Positions 43,591 through 54,690 of a stretch of DNA of 64,000 nucleotides are shown here, piece by piece (the first letter of the stretch is position 1; the number at the start of each line of letters is the position of its first letter). The position numbers and the translations under genes were made by a program. The stretch is from Vanessa cardui. Lineage: Eukaryota > Arthropoda > Insecta > Lepidoptera > Nymphalidae. The stretch is taken from positions 1,178,001 to 1,242,000 of the forward strand of contig NC_061144.1 of NCBI RefSeq assembly GCF_905220365.1, given 5' to 3'. The notes beneath the pieces were generated by a model that worked only from the letters and a program-made list of their open reading frames with translations, was not told the origin of the DNA and searched no databases.

Positions 43591-46276
43591 ACTAATTTCT
43601 GAAACTTTCTTAAAGCCTTCGCTTCCTTCTATTCAATTTACCCTACCTGGATACAAGTTGATTAGAAATGACAGAACTGGAAAAGGTGGTGGTGGTGTAG
43701 CAATTTATTTGCGTTGCGACATTCCCTACAAAATTTTATTAACCTCACCCACCCAATACTCCGAATCAGCAGAATTCCTTTTTCTTGAAATTGTCCTAGC
43801 CCACTCCAAAACACTTCTAGGTGTTCTTTATAGTCCATCTATCCATATTAATTATTTCTCCACTTTAGATAATATCCTTAATAACCTTTGTCCTTTATAT
43901 GATCACCTTCTGCTGATGGGAGATTTTAACACCTGTTTGCTGAAAAACGACAGCCGTTCTCGTAAGCTCCTTTCAGTTCTGTCTTCCTTAAACTTGTACT
44001 CTCTTCCCTTGTCTGCAACACATCATTTCCCTAACACAACACCTTCTCTACTTGATCTTATCATTGTTTCCCTTCCTGACCATGTGGCTACGCATGGTCA
44101 ACTCCCATCCTGCTTTTCCTATCATGACCTTATATTTATTTCCTATAAAGTCCATCCTTCCAAAACCAAGGCTCCTCACGCTATTCGTCGTTGCTTTAAC
44201 CAGATTGACATTAGTAAGCTTAAAAGTGATGCAGTCAGTATTGAATGGGCGCAGGTCTTTAATGAAAATACGATGGATTTAAAAGTTGAAGTTTTTAATT
44301 CGAAATTAAACGATCTGTATAACGTTCATGCTCCCGTTAAACGTATTCGAATAAAACATCGTCCTGCGCCCTGGATTACTGACAGTATTAGGGAAATGAT
44401 GGCTAAGCGCGACAAAGCTAAAGCTCGCCTTAAGAAATTTCCAACGGTTTTCAGATTGTTGCGCAACCGATGCAATAAATTATGTCGCGAAGCTAAGCGA
44501 AGGTACATCCACAACACTATCGACAATTCCGACAGCAAGCAGGTCTGGAGTTTCCTAAAATCTTTCGGCATTGGTAAAGTTCCTTTTTCTGGTGACAATT
44601 CAGTGGATCTGAATGCATTAAACTCACACTTCTCCACATCCCCTGTAACTTTGGATGACTTCACAAAAACAAAAACCATTTCGGATTTATCCAAATCTAT
44701 ATTACCGCTATGTTCTTCTTTCTCTCTACAGCCAGTTACCGAAGATGATGTGAGGAGGCACATAATGTCCATTAAATCAGCAGCAATTGGTTGTGACCTG
44801 ATTTGTTCCAGAATGATCCTTCTCATTCTTCCTGAGCTCCTTCCAGTACTGACACATATATTTAATTTTTCCATTAACTCATCTACCCTTCCGTCAGTAT
44901 GGAAAAATGCTCGTATTATTCCTTTACCTAAAATCTCCCACCCTACTTCCCCATTACATTATCGCCCTATTTCAATCCTTCCTTTCCTATCTAAAGTTCT
45001 GGAACATATCGTTCATGAGCAGTTAGCACAACATCTAGTCTCTAATCGTCTTCTGAATCCTTGGCAGTCTGGGTTTCGGCCTGGACACAGCACTGTAACA
45101 GCCCTTCTAAAAGTAACAGAAGACATTAGACACGCTATGGACAATCGCCAGCTTACTGTGGTCGTATTACTTGACTTCAGTAATGCATTTAATTCGGTAG
45201 ACTTCGACGTTCTGTTAAGCGTGCTCAGGTCATTAAATGTTTCTTCCTCTTCGTGTAGCTGGTTCGAGTCTTATCTTCGAGGACGCTCGCAGTGCATTCA
45301 ATTGGGTGAGCTTCACTCAAATTGGTGCAATCTGAAATCGGGTGTTCCTCAAGGCGGTGTCCTATCTCCTCTATTATTTTCTATCTTCATTAACACGATA
45401 TCTGCGGTAATTTCTTCTAAGTTTCATCTTTACGCTGACGATCTACAATTGTAACACCACTTTAGTGTTGTGGATGCTACAACAGCTATTGCCGGGGTTA
45501 ATGAAGATCTTAGACGTATACACAGCTGGGCTGAGCGGTTCGGACTCGTGCTAAATCCCACGAAATCACAGGCTTTGGTTATTGGTAGTCGTAATATGCT
45601 CAAAACTTTAAACCATATTTCTCCTTTGGTGTATAACGGCATACCGATCAATTATACCGATTCCGCTAAAAATCTAGGTCTTCATTTTAGTAATGACCTG
45701 TCCTGGTCTAAGCATGTCAACGAGGTAAGTAAAAAGCTTTACTTTTCTATTCACTCCCTAAAGAACCTGCAGTACTTCCTTCCCATCAAAACTAAAATTC
45801 TTCTTGTCCAGTCTCTTCTGCTACCTATCCTAGACTATGCTGATTCTTGCTTCCTTGACACTACTGAAGAACTACTTAATAAGCTTGAGAGGCTACAAAA
45901 CCTTTGTATTCGCTACATCTTCGGTCTCCGCAAATTTGACCATGTCTCAAAATATCGAGCTGAACTCAAGTGGCTTCCTATAAGACTTCGCAGGGATACT
46001 CACGTTTTATATCTTCTTTACAATATACTTTTTAATCCACTGTACCCCAGTTACCTTCGTGAGCGTTTTGTTTTCTTGCATCCCCCTGGTTCCCCATGTC
46101 GTCCCAATGTCCAGCTTCTACTCCGTATCCCATCCCATACTTCCAATTTTTACTCTAACGCTTTCACTGTCAATGCAGCGAGATTGTGGAATTCGCTGCC
46201 ATTTACAATTCGCACTAGTAAGTCCCTTTACATTTTCAAAAAGAAATTGAAAGAGTATTTCTTATCCCAATGTTGA
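43591..46276 (+). pseudogene. LINE ORF2: endonuclease plus RT, one nonsense codon
   Basis: The frame runs from about 43592 (ISETFLKPSLPSIQFTLPGY, with RTGKGGGGVAIYL). Endonuclease: LLMGDFNTCLL and SYHDLIFISY near the His-Asp active site. RT: HYRPISILPFLSKVLEHIV, QSGFRPGHSTVTALL, VLLDFSNAFNSVDFDVL, SGVPQGGVLSPLLFS and catalytic YADDLQL. A TAA follows at 45452-45454. The same frame is then open to 46276 (RRIHSWAERFGLVLNPTKSQ, LGLHFSNDLSWSKHV, ending FKKKLKEYFLSQC). So only one nonsense codon disables RT just after the catalytic Asp pair. The N-terminal endonuclease is cut by 5' truncation. The ATG at 43538 lies in SINE sequence and is not a true start. Confidence 0.85.
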
Positions 46277-46362
46277 TTCATGGTAAAATGGCATAAACAT
46301 ATTTATTTATTTATATTTTAATATATTCATTATTTATTATTTTATATTTTTTTTAATATCTA

Positions 46363-46401
<39 letters not shown>

Positions 46402-46473
46402 TGTAATTTTAGTTTTCATTTAGTATATTTTTTTTGTGGTTTTGTAACTTTTCTCCTGGTTTTGTAACTTTCT

Positions 46474-46528
46474 AGTTAAAAGGTAGACAAGCAAAATCAT
46501 ACAGATTTTGCTTGTCTACCTTTTAACT
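46474..46528 (+). repeat. Perfect 25-bp hairpin in the LINE 3' UTR
   Basis: Left arm 46474-46498, loop ATACA, right arm 46504-46528. The arms run agttaaaaggtagacaagc to gcttgtctaccttttaact, with no mismatch. A direct repeat ggttttgtaacttt(t)ct precedes it at about 46438-46473. Confidence 0.95.
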
Positions 46529-46838
46529 TTCCTGTCTATGTTTCTTCTTTCTTGGGTATACTGCAAGAAATCTCTTCTATAAGTATACCTTTTAAACTTA
46601 TTTTTTCTGTGTACACATTTTAACCTTCTATGTGTCTGACAAGTTTAATAAATGGTTAAATTAAATTAAATCACAGATTTCCTCACGATGTTTTCCTTCA
46701 CCACCGAGCACGAGATGAATTATAATTACAAATTAAGCACATAAGTATTCAATGGTGCTTGCCTAGGTTTGAACCCGCAATCATCTGTTCAGAGGCACAC
46801 GTTCTTACCTCTGGGCCATCACGGCTATTTAAGGTCAA

Positions 46839-47607
46839 TTGCGTTTTATTAGTAAACATTGTCAAACATATTCATCATTGAGGCTTCTAATAAATTTTAC
46901 AGGAAAGTCAAGAAAAACAATGGAAGAGGCTTTATTCGTTCCATATGTTTTCCTGATGAATTTTGTCAATGTGTTCAAAAATATTAAAATGAAAAAGTTC
47001 AATTGGAACGATTGGGGGTATTTTCAACACTTCCAATTAACAAACAGTAAATTGTTACTAAGAATTTCTTAAGGAAATAACTTATTATTCCTTTTAAAAT
47101 TAAATGATTTAAAGAACTAGAACCTTATTAGTAAGCCCCTAAGTCAATCATATAATTACAGCAAACTTAAAAAAAAAATATCAGTCCATTTACATATGAA
47201 ATAATTGTAAGTTTCCCAAATAAATAAATTATTACCCACAAAAGATCACACACATTGCCAGTTTCATTAAATTGAGTAAAGAGGAAAACAGACATCAGAA
47301 GGAACATTATATGTATTGATATTAATTTATTAAAGTAACTTACTTTAGATAATTGCGTATATACAGACCAAGGTCAACTTGTTCTTATTAATTGGAAAAT
47401 GTTTACCAGTTCATAAAACAGAATATTACGTTATCAAAGCTATTTTCCCTCATTGAAATTCTCTAGAAACAGAATTATTGGCACAGATATTAATAATCAT
47501 GTAGTACAGTTATTGTATGATGTGATGTTAACTGATGATTCCAAGTTCAAACTTAGAAAAAGTACTATTTATAATTCACCTTGGCATTATAATACATCTG
47601 ACATGAG
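46839..47607. other. Unassigned sequence
   Basis: The 77-codon (46839-47072) and 83-codon (47453-47704) frames have no recognised domain, and the second runs into SINE sequence. Nothing called. Confidence 0.45.
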
Positions 47608-47990
47608 TGACACGCATTGGAACTTGATATTATTATTATTGTTGGAAACTTGTAAATTAATAAATAAATATAAACATTTGACAACATCACAGATATTACT
47701 CTGATCCCAATGTTTTAGCTAAAGCACTTGTGTTATGGAAAATAAGAAGTAACATCGATACCACAAACACTCAGACCCAAGACAACATACAAAACTAATG
47801 AATTTTCTACATCGACTCGGCCGGGTATCGAAACCGGGATCTAAGAGTGGCGTACCCAAAAAATCCGACGTATACACTACTCGACCATCAAGGTCGTCAT
47901 TATATAATATTAGAAGTGATATAAGTTCCAATTTTTCTCCTCAAAATGGATAGCTCTTTACCCAGCAGCTGGACATTAACAGCCTTTTAC
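47608..47990 (+). repeat. SINE A copy split by SINE B
   Basis: gtgacacgcattggaacttg at about 47609 and atataagttccaatttttct to acccagcagctggacattaa at 47917-47980 match consecutive SINE A parts, with SINE B between. The copy is decayed. Confidence 0.45.
47676..47899 (-). mobile_element. SINE B, tRNA-derived
   Basis: Reversed: acaacatcacagatattact, gataccacaaacactcagac, gactcggccgggtatcgaaa, gtatacactactcgaccatc, aaggtcgtc. Confidence 0.8.
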
Positions 47991-48020
47991 TTTACTTGTA
48001 TTTGCAATGTAAAACATAAG

Positions 48021-48355
48021 TGACCTATTTAAAAGTAAATCAAAAGTAAAGTAACAGCCTGTAAATTTCTCACTGCTGGGATATGGCCTCCTCTTCCATT
48101 AAGGAGAGGGTTTGGAATATATTCCACCACGCTGTTCCAATGCGGGTTGGTGGAATGCACATGTGGCAGACTTTCGATGAAATTAGACACATGCAGGTTT
48201 CCTCATGATGTTTTCCTTCACCGCCACGCACGAGATGAATTATAAATAAAAATTAGGCACATATATACAGTGGTGCTTGCCTGGGTTTGAACCCGCAATT
48301 ATCGGTTAAGATGCACGCGTTCTAACCACTGGTCCATCTCAGATCTTTGACCTAT
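48021..48355 (-). mobile_element. SINE A, full length, likely TSD
   Basis: Reversed: aaagtaacagcctgtaaatt, aaggagagggtttggaatat, caatgcgggttggtggaatg, ccttcaccgccacgcacgag, gtttgaacccgcaattatcg, ctggtccatctcagatc. TGACCTAT occurs at 48021-48028 and 48348-48355. Confidence 0.85.
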
Positions 48356-49080
48356 CTATTTACTTAATGTATCGTGGTCCATTGGTACGGATATTCAACA
48401 TACTAATTCGGGACCACCCATAGGATGACTATAATAATGATGATGTTCCTCTTATTGATTTCGACAACTGAATTCTCTAGAGAGACAAACATCACAGGAC
48501 CTGAGTGCACAAGTGTGTGCGAAAACACAGGTGCATAATCGGTTTCTTCATTCTCATAATATGGGATAGCAAATCCAATACCCATCAGGCGCCAATGTCT
48601 TTATGTGGTTTTCGAGATACGAGTGTACATACTCCTAACTTTCAGACTACGTGCTAGAAACAAATATTTTATATTGAACTTGAGATTAGACTCATGATCT
48701 TGGTATCGATAGATGAGATCGTGGACTTATACTTAAAAATAGATCAACATGTCTTTTTCCAAAGCAAAGTGTAAAACAGATATCGAAAACTCTTTGATTT
48801 TACTTATGAAACAGTTGCAGACTATCCATTAATCTAAGGAGGCCATCTTTGATGGAGGTCTGTCTGCCCACTTAACTTATGAGTATCAATTATTCCGCCA
48901 AACATTAATGTTCTGTCTTGTTGTGTTCCGTTTACGTAAGTTAAAGGGATCGAAGTTATTATTGTTGAATAAGCATGTAGGTTGGGATATTTAGATGAAT
49001 GTTTCGAGACGTAATAAATTTATACATAAATGCCTGTTCAAGACTTATCCCAATACATGTACGATACCAGATAAATAGCC
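48356..49080. other. Unassigned sequence
   Basis: The 60-codon minus frame at 48403-48585 is not convincing. Nothing else seen. Confidence 0.45.
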
Positions 49081-49560
49081 TTTAATAAATCAAAAAAGGA
49101 AGCAAAAGCAATAGGAGGTTTTATGTTCAGTTTCGTTTCAGGTACTAGGTAATCTTCTGTATCATTGTATTCCATTTTGGGCCGAGATGGCCCAGTAGTT
49201 AGAACGCTTGCATCTTAACCAATGATTGTAGATTCAAAGCCAAGCAAGCACCAATGAATATTCATGTGCTTAATTTTTGTTTATAATTCATCTCGAGCTT
49301 GGCGGTGAAGGAAAACATCGTGAGGAAACCTGCATGTGTCTAATTACATAGAAGTTCTGCCACATGTGCATTACACCAACCCGAATTGGAACAGCGTTGT
49401 AGAATATGTATTAAAACTTTCTCCTCAAAAGGAGAAAAGGCCTTCACCCGCAGTAGCAGTGGGGAATTTACAGGCTACTGTTGAAATTGCTTTTAATAAA
49501 ATAAGAAAAGGAAGCAAAAGCAAAAGGAGGTCTTATGTTCAGTTTCGTTTTAGGTACACA
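49081..49560. repeat. 65-bp direct repeat flanking a SINE
   Basis: tttaataaatcaaaaaagga to tatgttcagtttcgtttcag (49081-49142) recurs as tttaataaaataagaaaagg to tatgttcagtttcgttttag (49491-49553) with few differences. Much longer than a TSD. Confidence 0.8.
49181..49485 (+). mobile_element. SINE A, full length
   Basis: gccgagatggcccagtagtt, cttgcatcttaaccaatgat, ctcgagcttggcggtgaagg, cacatgtgcattacaccaac, ctcctcaaaaggagaaaagg, gtggggaatttacaggctac. Confidence 0.85.
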
Positions 49561-50184
49561 CTCATATATTTTTCTACAACCAAGCATTAATATTTTGTAT
49601 CGTATTAACTGAAAGACGCGTCGTTTAGCACAACCAGGAATTTATGCTCGCTTTTTATATAAATGACACGTTTGCTGTTTTAGCAATTAGCATTAATATC
49701 TTGTATTCTGGTTTGAAGGGAGAGTGAACCAGTGTAAGTACAAGTATAAGGGACATAACAAATTATATTCTGAGGTTGATTTAGGTTTAGGCCCGTTAGT
49801 TTATTGGTCACGGTAGCATGCGAAAGGAAGCCAGTGGTCTCGCCGAAGAGGCGGAGAGGATACAGTTTTTATAGTGAGAATTCCGGTGTACTAGTATTCC
49901 TGGACAATGGTGAGTCCCATATCCTTTATAGATGAACTCTACACTTAACATATTGAAATAAAATCTGTTACTACCAAGTAGCCTTAGAATACTTTAACGA
50001 TCACAGATGCAATGTTTACCTTCTTAAATAGGTACGCAACCTCAGATTATTAAACAAAAGGCAGGTTGAGCGCGCGAAACACTACGGTAAAATAGGAAAC
50101 GTGATATTCATTAAATAATGTGAATAGAAATTCCTGGTAGTGCAAAACGACACGTCATTTAGTTAATACGTCAACCTTTAAACA
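49561..50184. other. Unassigned sequence
   Basis: Nothing recognised. Confidence 0.45.
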
Positions 50185-50445
50185 GTATAAAACAAAGTCG
50201 CTTACCGCTGTCTGCCCCTATGTATGCTTAGATCTTCAAAATTACGCAACGGACTTTGATGCTGTATTTTTTAATAGATAGAGTAATTAGAGAGGAATGT
50301 TTTTGTATATACTACGTGGACAATATAGTAAAGAGACGCTGTCAATTTCAGAAGTTTCTGAAGTGATGTCGTAACTAAACAAATTCTGTAGTATACATAG
50401 TATCAGAATTGCACCCGTGCGAAGTCGGGCGGGTCGGTAGTGATA
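50185..50445 (+). mobile_element. Helitron-like family F
   Basis: cagtataaaacaaagtcgct, cctatgtatgcttagatctt, acgcaacggactttgatgct, gcacccgtgcgaagtcgggc, then gggtcggtagtga where the CTAG end is mutated. Confidence 0.6.
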
Positions 50446-50961
50446 AATAAAACTGTAATAATAATACCATTTACAAAACCAAGAGGTGAATGCTGGTGAG
50501 CGGTCTACCACCAACTTATACAATCACAGTTTAAAATACCTAACTTTGCTTAATCTATATAAATGTGGGTAAGTTGATTACTGCAGCTGCTATTCGGTTA
50601 AAACATTTAGTTGCGGTAAAATTACTTTGTGGTCCCGTGCAATTAGTTGAAACCTTGTTTGTCCCGCGGTTTACTAGCTTAATGACGTCACAAAACTGTT
50701 ATTAGTATTTAGTGTCACGCTGTTATAGATTATAAAATTAAAGTATTACAGCGGTTTAACTGACGATGCTGTATTTAATTCAAACGTTTGTTTTATTTTT
50801 ATTTGATGTTCGTAGGAAACGTGTAATAGACCTCATGGTAAGTAACTTTATCCCTAAACGTTATCCCTGTGTAAAATGATCACCATTCCTTACATCTCGG
50901 TGTTCTAATGAATATGCCACCTCAGATCGTAGTACTCACCATACTGAGTTTATTTATCTTC
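50446..50961. other. Unassigned, with a family C scrap
   Basis: 50810-50945 contains cctcatggtaagtaacttta and gatcaccattccttacatct, recalling family C. Confidence 0.4.
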
Positions 50962-51210
50962 TTTATAAAATAAAGTCGCTTGCTGCTGTTTGTCCCTATG
51001 TATGCTCAGATCTTTAAAATTACGCAACGGTTTTGGTGCGGTTTTTTTTTTTAATGTGTAGAGTGATTCTAGTGAAAGTTTTTGCAATACATGCACATAT
51101 AGTAAAGTTTCACTGATAATTCTCTAATGTGATGTCGAAAATAAATATTATTTGCGCTTACGTTGTAAACTCTAACTGAACCTGGTCTATTCTGGTCGCT
51201 AGTTTACCAT
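50962..51210 (+). mobile_element. Helitron-like family F, diverged
   Basis: tataaaataaagtcgcttgc, cctatgtatgctcagatctt, aattacgcaacggttttggt, ctaatgtgatgtcgaaaata. The end is degraded. Confidence 0.55.
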
Positions 51211-51254
51211 AAGCGTCAATATAACTAGAAATTGAATAAAACGGTTATGATCAT

Positions 51255-51545
51255 CACCATCATCATAATCAGCCCGTTTTTGTCCACTGCTGGATATAGG
51301 CCTCTCCCAGTGCACGCCAATTGTCAAAACGCCTGTGGTCTTTCTCCGGCTACTCGCATCCAGCTCCTGCCTGCCGCCTTGCGTATATCGTCACTCCACC
51401 GTGCCTGAGGACGTCCTACACTACGTTTGACGAGACGCGGTCTCCACTCTAGAACACATTTTCCCCAACGGTTGTCAGTTTTACGACAAATATGACCAGC
51501 CCACTGCCACTTCTTCAACGCAGAATAAACATCGAGATTCAGCTA
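51255..51545 (-). pseudogene. RTE-like LINE ORF2 C-terminus remnant
   Basis: The minus frame at 51518-51324 reads MKKWQWAGHICRKTDNRWGK, then VLEWRPRLVKRSVGRPQARW and SDDIRKAAGRSWMRVAGERP. This is the highly recurrent C-terminal block of RTE-like endonuclease/reverse-transcriptase proteins (WAGHI-RRTD-RW, WRPR-GRRSVGRP-RW-DD). The catalytic parts are absent. In the minus direction the 3' end has gggagaggcctatatccagc, agtggacaaaaacgggctga and a (GAT)n-type tail at 51255-51275. A 5'-truncated dead insertion. Confidence 0.75.
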
Positions 51546-51892
51546 GTACAAATATAAAATTCTATTTTCAAAACTAAATCAAATTATTACTGTATTATAA
51601 GTGAATCTAAAACTCCTAATTTATTATAATATGTTTTTCTTATAATATTTTTTTATTCTGTGGTGAAGAAGAATTTTATGAATATTTTTGTATTTGTTGA
51701 ATTTAATTCTGTTACACGTGTACCAATTATAAGTTCAGATATTGGCGCCGTAAATAATATTTATCATTCCTTAAAATCTAGTCGTCCATCCTTGGAAACT
51801 AAGATTGTTTCTTATACCTGTAGTTAACTGGCTCGCTGATCTCTTAAATTAGAACGCAACAATAATAATCATTATATATGCATATGCAATTG
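51546..51892. other. Unassigned, with a decayed family C piece
   Basis: 51740-51860 has gcgccgtaaataatatttat, ccatccttggaaactaagat and gtagttaactggctcgctga, in family C order. Confidence 0.4.
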
Positions 51893-52072
51893 TAATTAAC
51901 TAACATGACTGTATTTTTATATGTTGAAAAAGAGTACTGATTTTCTTGCCGGTTCTTCTCGGTTGAATCTACTTTCCGAATCGGTGGTAGCTTCACTTAA
52001 TATAGTTAAATGACGATTTAAAAGTGCCTGTAAAAGCCTACTTGAATAAAGAATATATAGATTTTGATTGCT
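51893..52072 (+). repeat. LINE 3'-end repeat E
   Basis: actgattttcttgccggttc, ctttccgaatcggtggtagc, gcctacttgaataaagaata. The right hairpin arm has one mismatch. Confidence 0.7.
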
Positions 52073-52435
52073 GTTTGGAGATACAGTTTTGATAAAGTTC
52101 TTGTCCAGTTATGTTTACAAGAAGCCATACCACCAAGTATCTCGGAACAGCGTAATAAAAAAATTGGAAAACTTGTCAAGATTGAAGGAATGTCAAACCC
52201 AGCTGACACATTTAAAAACATTTAATTCGCGGCAAACATCAAAACAAGTGAGATTTTTGTCAATATATACAATTCGCTAAGAGAAACATGTTGATTAAGC
52301 CACCCTTTCATTTCTTCCGCTACATCCAGTTTTATGATACGTCATACATATTTAGTTCACCATTAGGATGTGTACATATGATATTTGCGGAATCAAATAT
52401 TTTGAATACGTAGCATAAGATTGCTACATATTAAA
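52073..52435. other. Unassigned sequence
   Basis: Nothing recognised. Confidence 0.45.
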
Positions 52436-52503
52436 AAAAATCAAAATAAATAAACTTTATTCAAGTAGGCTTTTACAAGCACTTTTGAATCGTCATTTTA
52501 CAT
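52436..52503 (-). repeat. Terminal fragment of repeat E
   Basis: aataaactttattcaagtag, gcttttacaagcacttttga, atcgtcattttacatt, then abrupt switch to foldback-element sequence. Confidence 0.6.
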
Positions 52504-52990
52504 TAAAATTTGGAGTCGGTGTCAGCCAAGAAAACCCTACAGATATCTATCAAAAAACAATACGAGAATACTTTAACAACTATAATATAATAGACTTTCG
52601 AAAATGCGGATTTAATACGTCACGCCAACCTATACTATATCTATCAAAAAACAATAGGAGAATACTTTAACAAATATGTTTTTTACAAATTACCTTTTAT
52701 ACAATAATATACTGGATCAATCAAGAGGCTCGTATCGCTTCTTTCTTTTGATTGTTGGGGCAAGGGCACCGTGGCTGACACCGCCTCCAAATATACCAAT
52801 AACTATAACTACATTATATAATCGTAAATCGACTTTTAAGTAGTCTAATATTTTTCATTTCATTTTACTTAGGAGGACTCTAAAAAATATGTTGAATACG
52901 CAATTATTTTTGTTACTTTTTAGTGCATATTCATTTGTTTTAAAAAAGTGTTTTGTTTGAAGTCGGTTTTTGTTTTTGTTAAAATTTTTA
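52504..52990 (+). mobile_element. Rearranged foldback/gaagtcggtt element, copy 3
   Basis: The right arm (52766-52988) and loop match the foldback units. The left arm is reduced to tttggagtcggtgtcagcca. A piece of the neighbouring element (agactttcgaaaatgcggat, ttaatacgtcacg) has been copied between two versions of tatctatcaaaaaacaata. So it is a mosaic of parts that lie 600 bp apart in copy 1. Confidence 0.7.
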
Positions 52991-53129
52991 TTTATTGCAA
53001 ATGATATCTTCGGACAATATACAGAAATGTACAAGAATCGTAAATTAAGTTTACTAATATTTCCATTTGTTCTTATATATATCAATTCTTTTTTTTGTTA
53101 TTCTCTTATAAGCTTTTATCCATACATAT

Positions 53130-53345
53130 CTACTCAACAACAAAATAACAATAACGGCCTGTAATATTTCCCACTCTTGGGCTAAGACCTCCTCTTCCTT
53201 TAAGAAGGTATGGAACATATTTGACCACGCTGTTCCAATGCGGGTTGGTGGAATACTCATGTGGCAAAATTTCTATGAAATTAGACATATGCAGGTTTCC
53301 TTACGATGTTTTCCTTCACCGCCGAGCACGAGATGAATTATAAAT
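53130..53345 (-). mobile_element. SINE A, head-truncated
   Basis: Reversed: aataacggcctgtaatattt, cactcttgggctaagacctc, caatgcgggttggtggaata, tgttttccttcaccgccgag, cacgagatgaattataaata. The tRNA head is absent. Confidence 0.75.
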
Positions 53346-53575
53346 ACTTTATATCTACTCCCTTTACTTACAACTGATCACATAGAATCGCAGCTAGAAA
53401 ACTATACGTGTGTAAGCGACTTTATAGCTACCAAGTTAGGGGCTTATAAATGAATGTTTGTGGTACAGCATTTGGGTCAGACTGTAGAGCGATGAATGCA
53501 AAGAAATGTATTAAAATGAATATAACAAAACACTTTATTACAATATTCTAAATACAGTTAATATTGTCAAATTAA

Positions 53576-53830
53576 TTTTCTGTTCCATTTGCTGTTGAAA
53601 CGCTTGGCCCTTGGAGTAGTGGTGCGAAAATCTTCATCAAAAGTAACACCTCGCCTCATTGCCTCCACTGGTGACAGGAGGGCTGGTTCGTTTTTAGCCC
53701 AGAGGATCGGAATTGCGATTCTACGAGGAAATGCTGCTAACATACTTACCACCAAGCGGTCAAGATTTAAACAGTAACTAGTTTTAGTTCATATTTGTAT
53801 GTATTTAAGTATTTAAAGACACTTAATATT
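53576..53830 (+). pseudogene. Unidentified repeat with C-terminal ORF, copy 1
   Basis: A 62-codon frame at 53589-53777 reads LLKRLALGVVVRKSSSKVTP, then STGDRRAGSFLAQRIGIAIL and RGNAANIL before the stop. The AGS-L-QRI-IAI-RGNAA string recalls the C-terminal end of a lepidopteran retroelement protein, but I cannot place the family with confidence. A second copy lies on the same strand at 55285-55560 with an out-of-frame change, so this is repeat sequence rather than a host exon. The AT-rich 3' part (gtatgtatttaagtattta) is also shared. Confidence 0.55.
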
Positions 53831-54481
53831 ATTAAAATATATCTGAAAACATTCAAAAACAAATTCGAAGTTAAAACGTTTCAGGGGAGATGAAATTTTA
53901 TTTAATTCTGTTGACGTTGCATTCTTGTCGTTTCGACTTTAGCGAGCGGTTTGAGACTTTTGTATAGTACGACACAACTTAGATGTAGCATCGGCAAAAT
54001 TCGTAAAACTGATCACATCCGAATGGAGTACGCTATCCTAAATCATCAATATTTATTTCTTATGTGAATATGATCTTTACACAAACATAATAACTTGTAA
54101 TATCATATGACCTAATGTATTCATCAATTTGACACTTTGATTTACATATATGTACTTGCTTTCTCGGGTTGAACTGACGCGAGAATCTTTAGCGATGAAT
54201 AGTAATACCTACTTGTATTGGTTATACAAATCGTCCGTAATCGGTTTTATTGAATTTGCCGATGCTACTTCTAAGTTGTGTCATACTAAACTTCAATATG
54301 AAATAAACATTCCCTGTAGTAGTTTTAGTTGCTTCCTCATTTTTTTAAAAGTTCGAATTTCAAACTTCCGTAATATAAACAAACGGAACAAGTCTTTGAA
54401 TATATTTTTTCGTCGTACAGGAGTTTATAGGTACTAGATAAAGGTTATTGTAGATACAAATATGATAATAAATAAATAACA
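53831..54481. other. Unassigned sequence
   Basis: The 95-codon frame at 54150-54437 has no recognised domain and a partly reversed duplicate composition. No call. Confidence 0.4.
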
Positions 54482-54690
54482 AATAACATTTTTACTCAAT
54501 CCATAAAATGCCACCTAACGTAACCATTACCCATGGACATTAGTACCTTTAGATATTGGACCCATTCCTTACATTTGTAATGCACCACCAACTCCAAGAA
54601 CTAAACTGCTATGACTCTCATGCCTGTAGTAACATATAACACAATACTAAGTATTGTTATTTGGTAAAATATATGTTGCATGTCTACTAT
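54482..54690 (+). repeat. Interspersed repeat family C, diverged
   Basis: aaaatgccacctaacgtaac, catggacattagtaccttta, caccaccaactccaagaact, cacaatactaagtattgtta. Confidence 0.5.

Larger units (their letters stand above)
43591..46670 (+). mobile_element. L2/Kiri-type LINE, 5' truncated, inside SINE A
   Basis: Begins within the endonuclease domain of ORF2, with no ORF1 or 5' UTR. ORF2 ends at 46276. The 3' UTR has an (AT)n tract at 46370-46393, a perfect 25-bp hairpin (46474-46528) and a final ggttaaattaaattaaat tail. No definite TSD at the SINE junctions. The clade call rests on remembered sequence style (GGGGVAIYLR, FRPGHSTVTALL). Confidence 0.85.
43440..46838 (-). mobile_element. SINE A split by a LINE, outer TSD retained
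   Basis: The tail half is 43453-43590 (acaacggactgtaaatttcc, cactgctgggctaagactat, cacatgtggcaaaatttcta). The head half is 46672-46825 (tttcctcacgatgttttcct, caccaccgagcacgagatga, gtttgaacccgcaatcatct, tctgggccatcacggc). Together they make one SINE, with the break at the acacatgcagg region. The outer 13-bp duplication TATTTGAGGTCAA (43440-43452) / TATTTAAGGTCAA (46826-46838), one mismatch, proves a single insertion later split by 3.1 kb. Confidence 0.88.

Noticed and set aside
43538..43591. ATG at 43538 as the start of the LINE ORF2
   Set aside because: The first 17 codons are SINE sequence. The LINE starts near 43591 by truncation.
54150..54437. 95-codon ORF as a host gene
   Set aside because: Ordinary AT-rich composition, no domain. 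It fits a chance frame.
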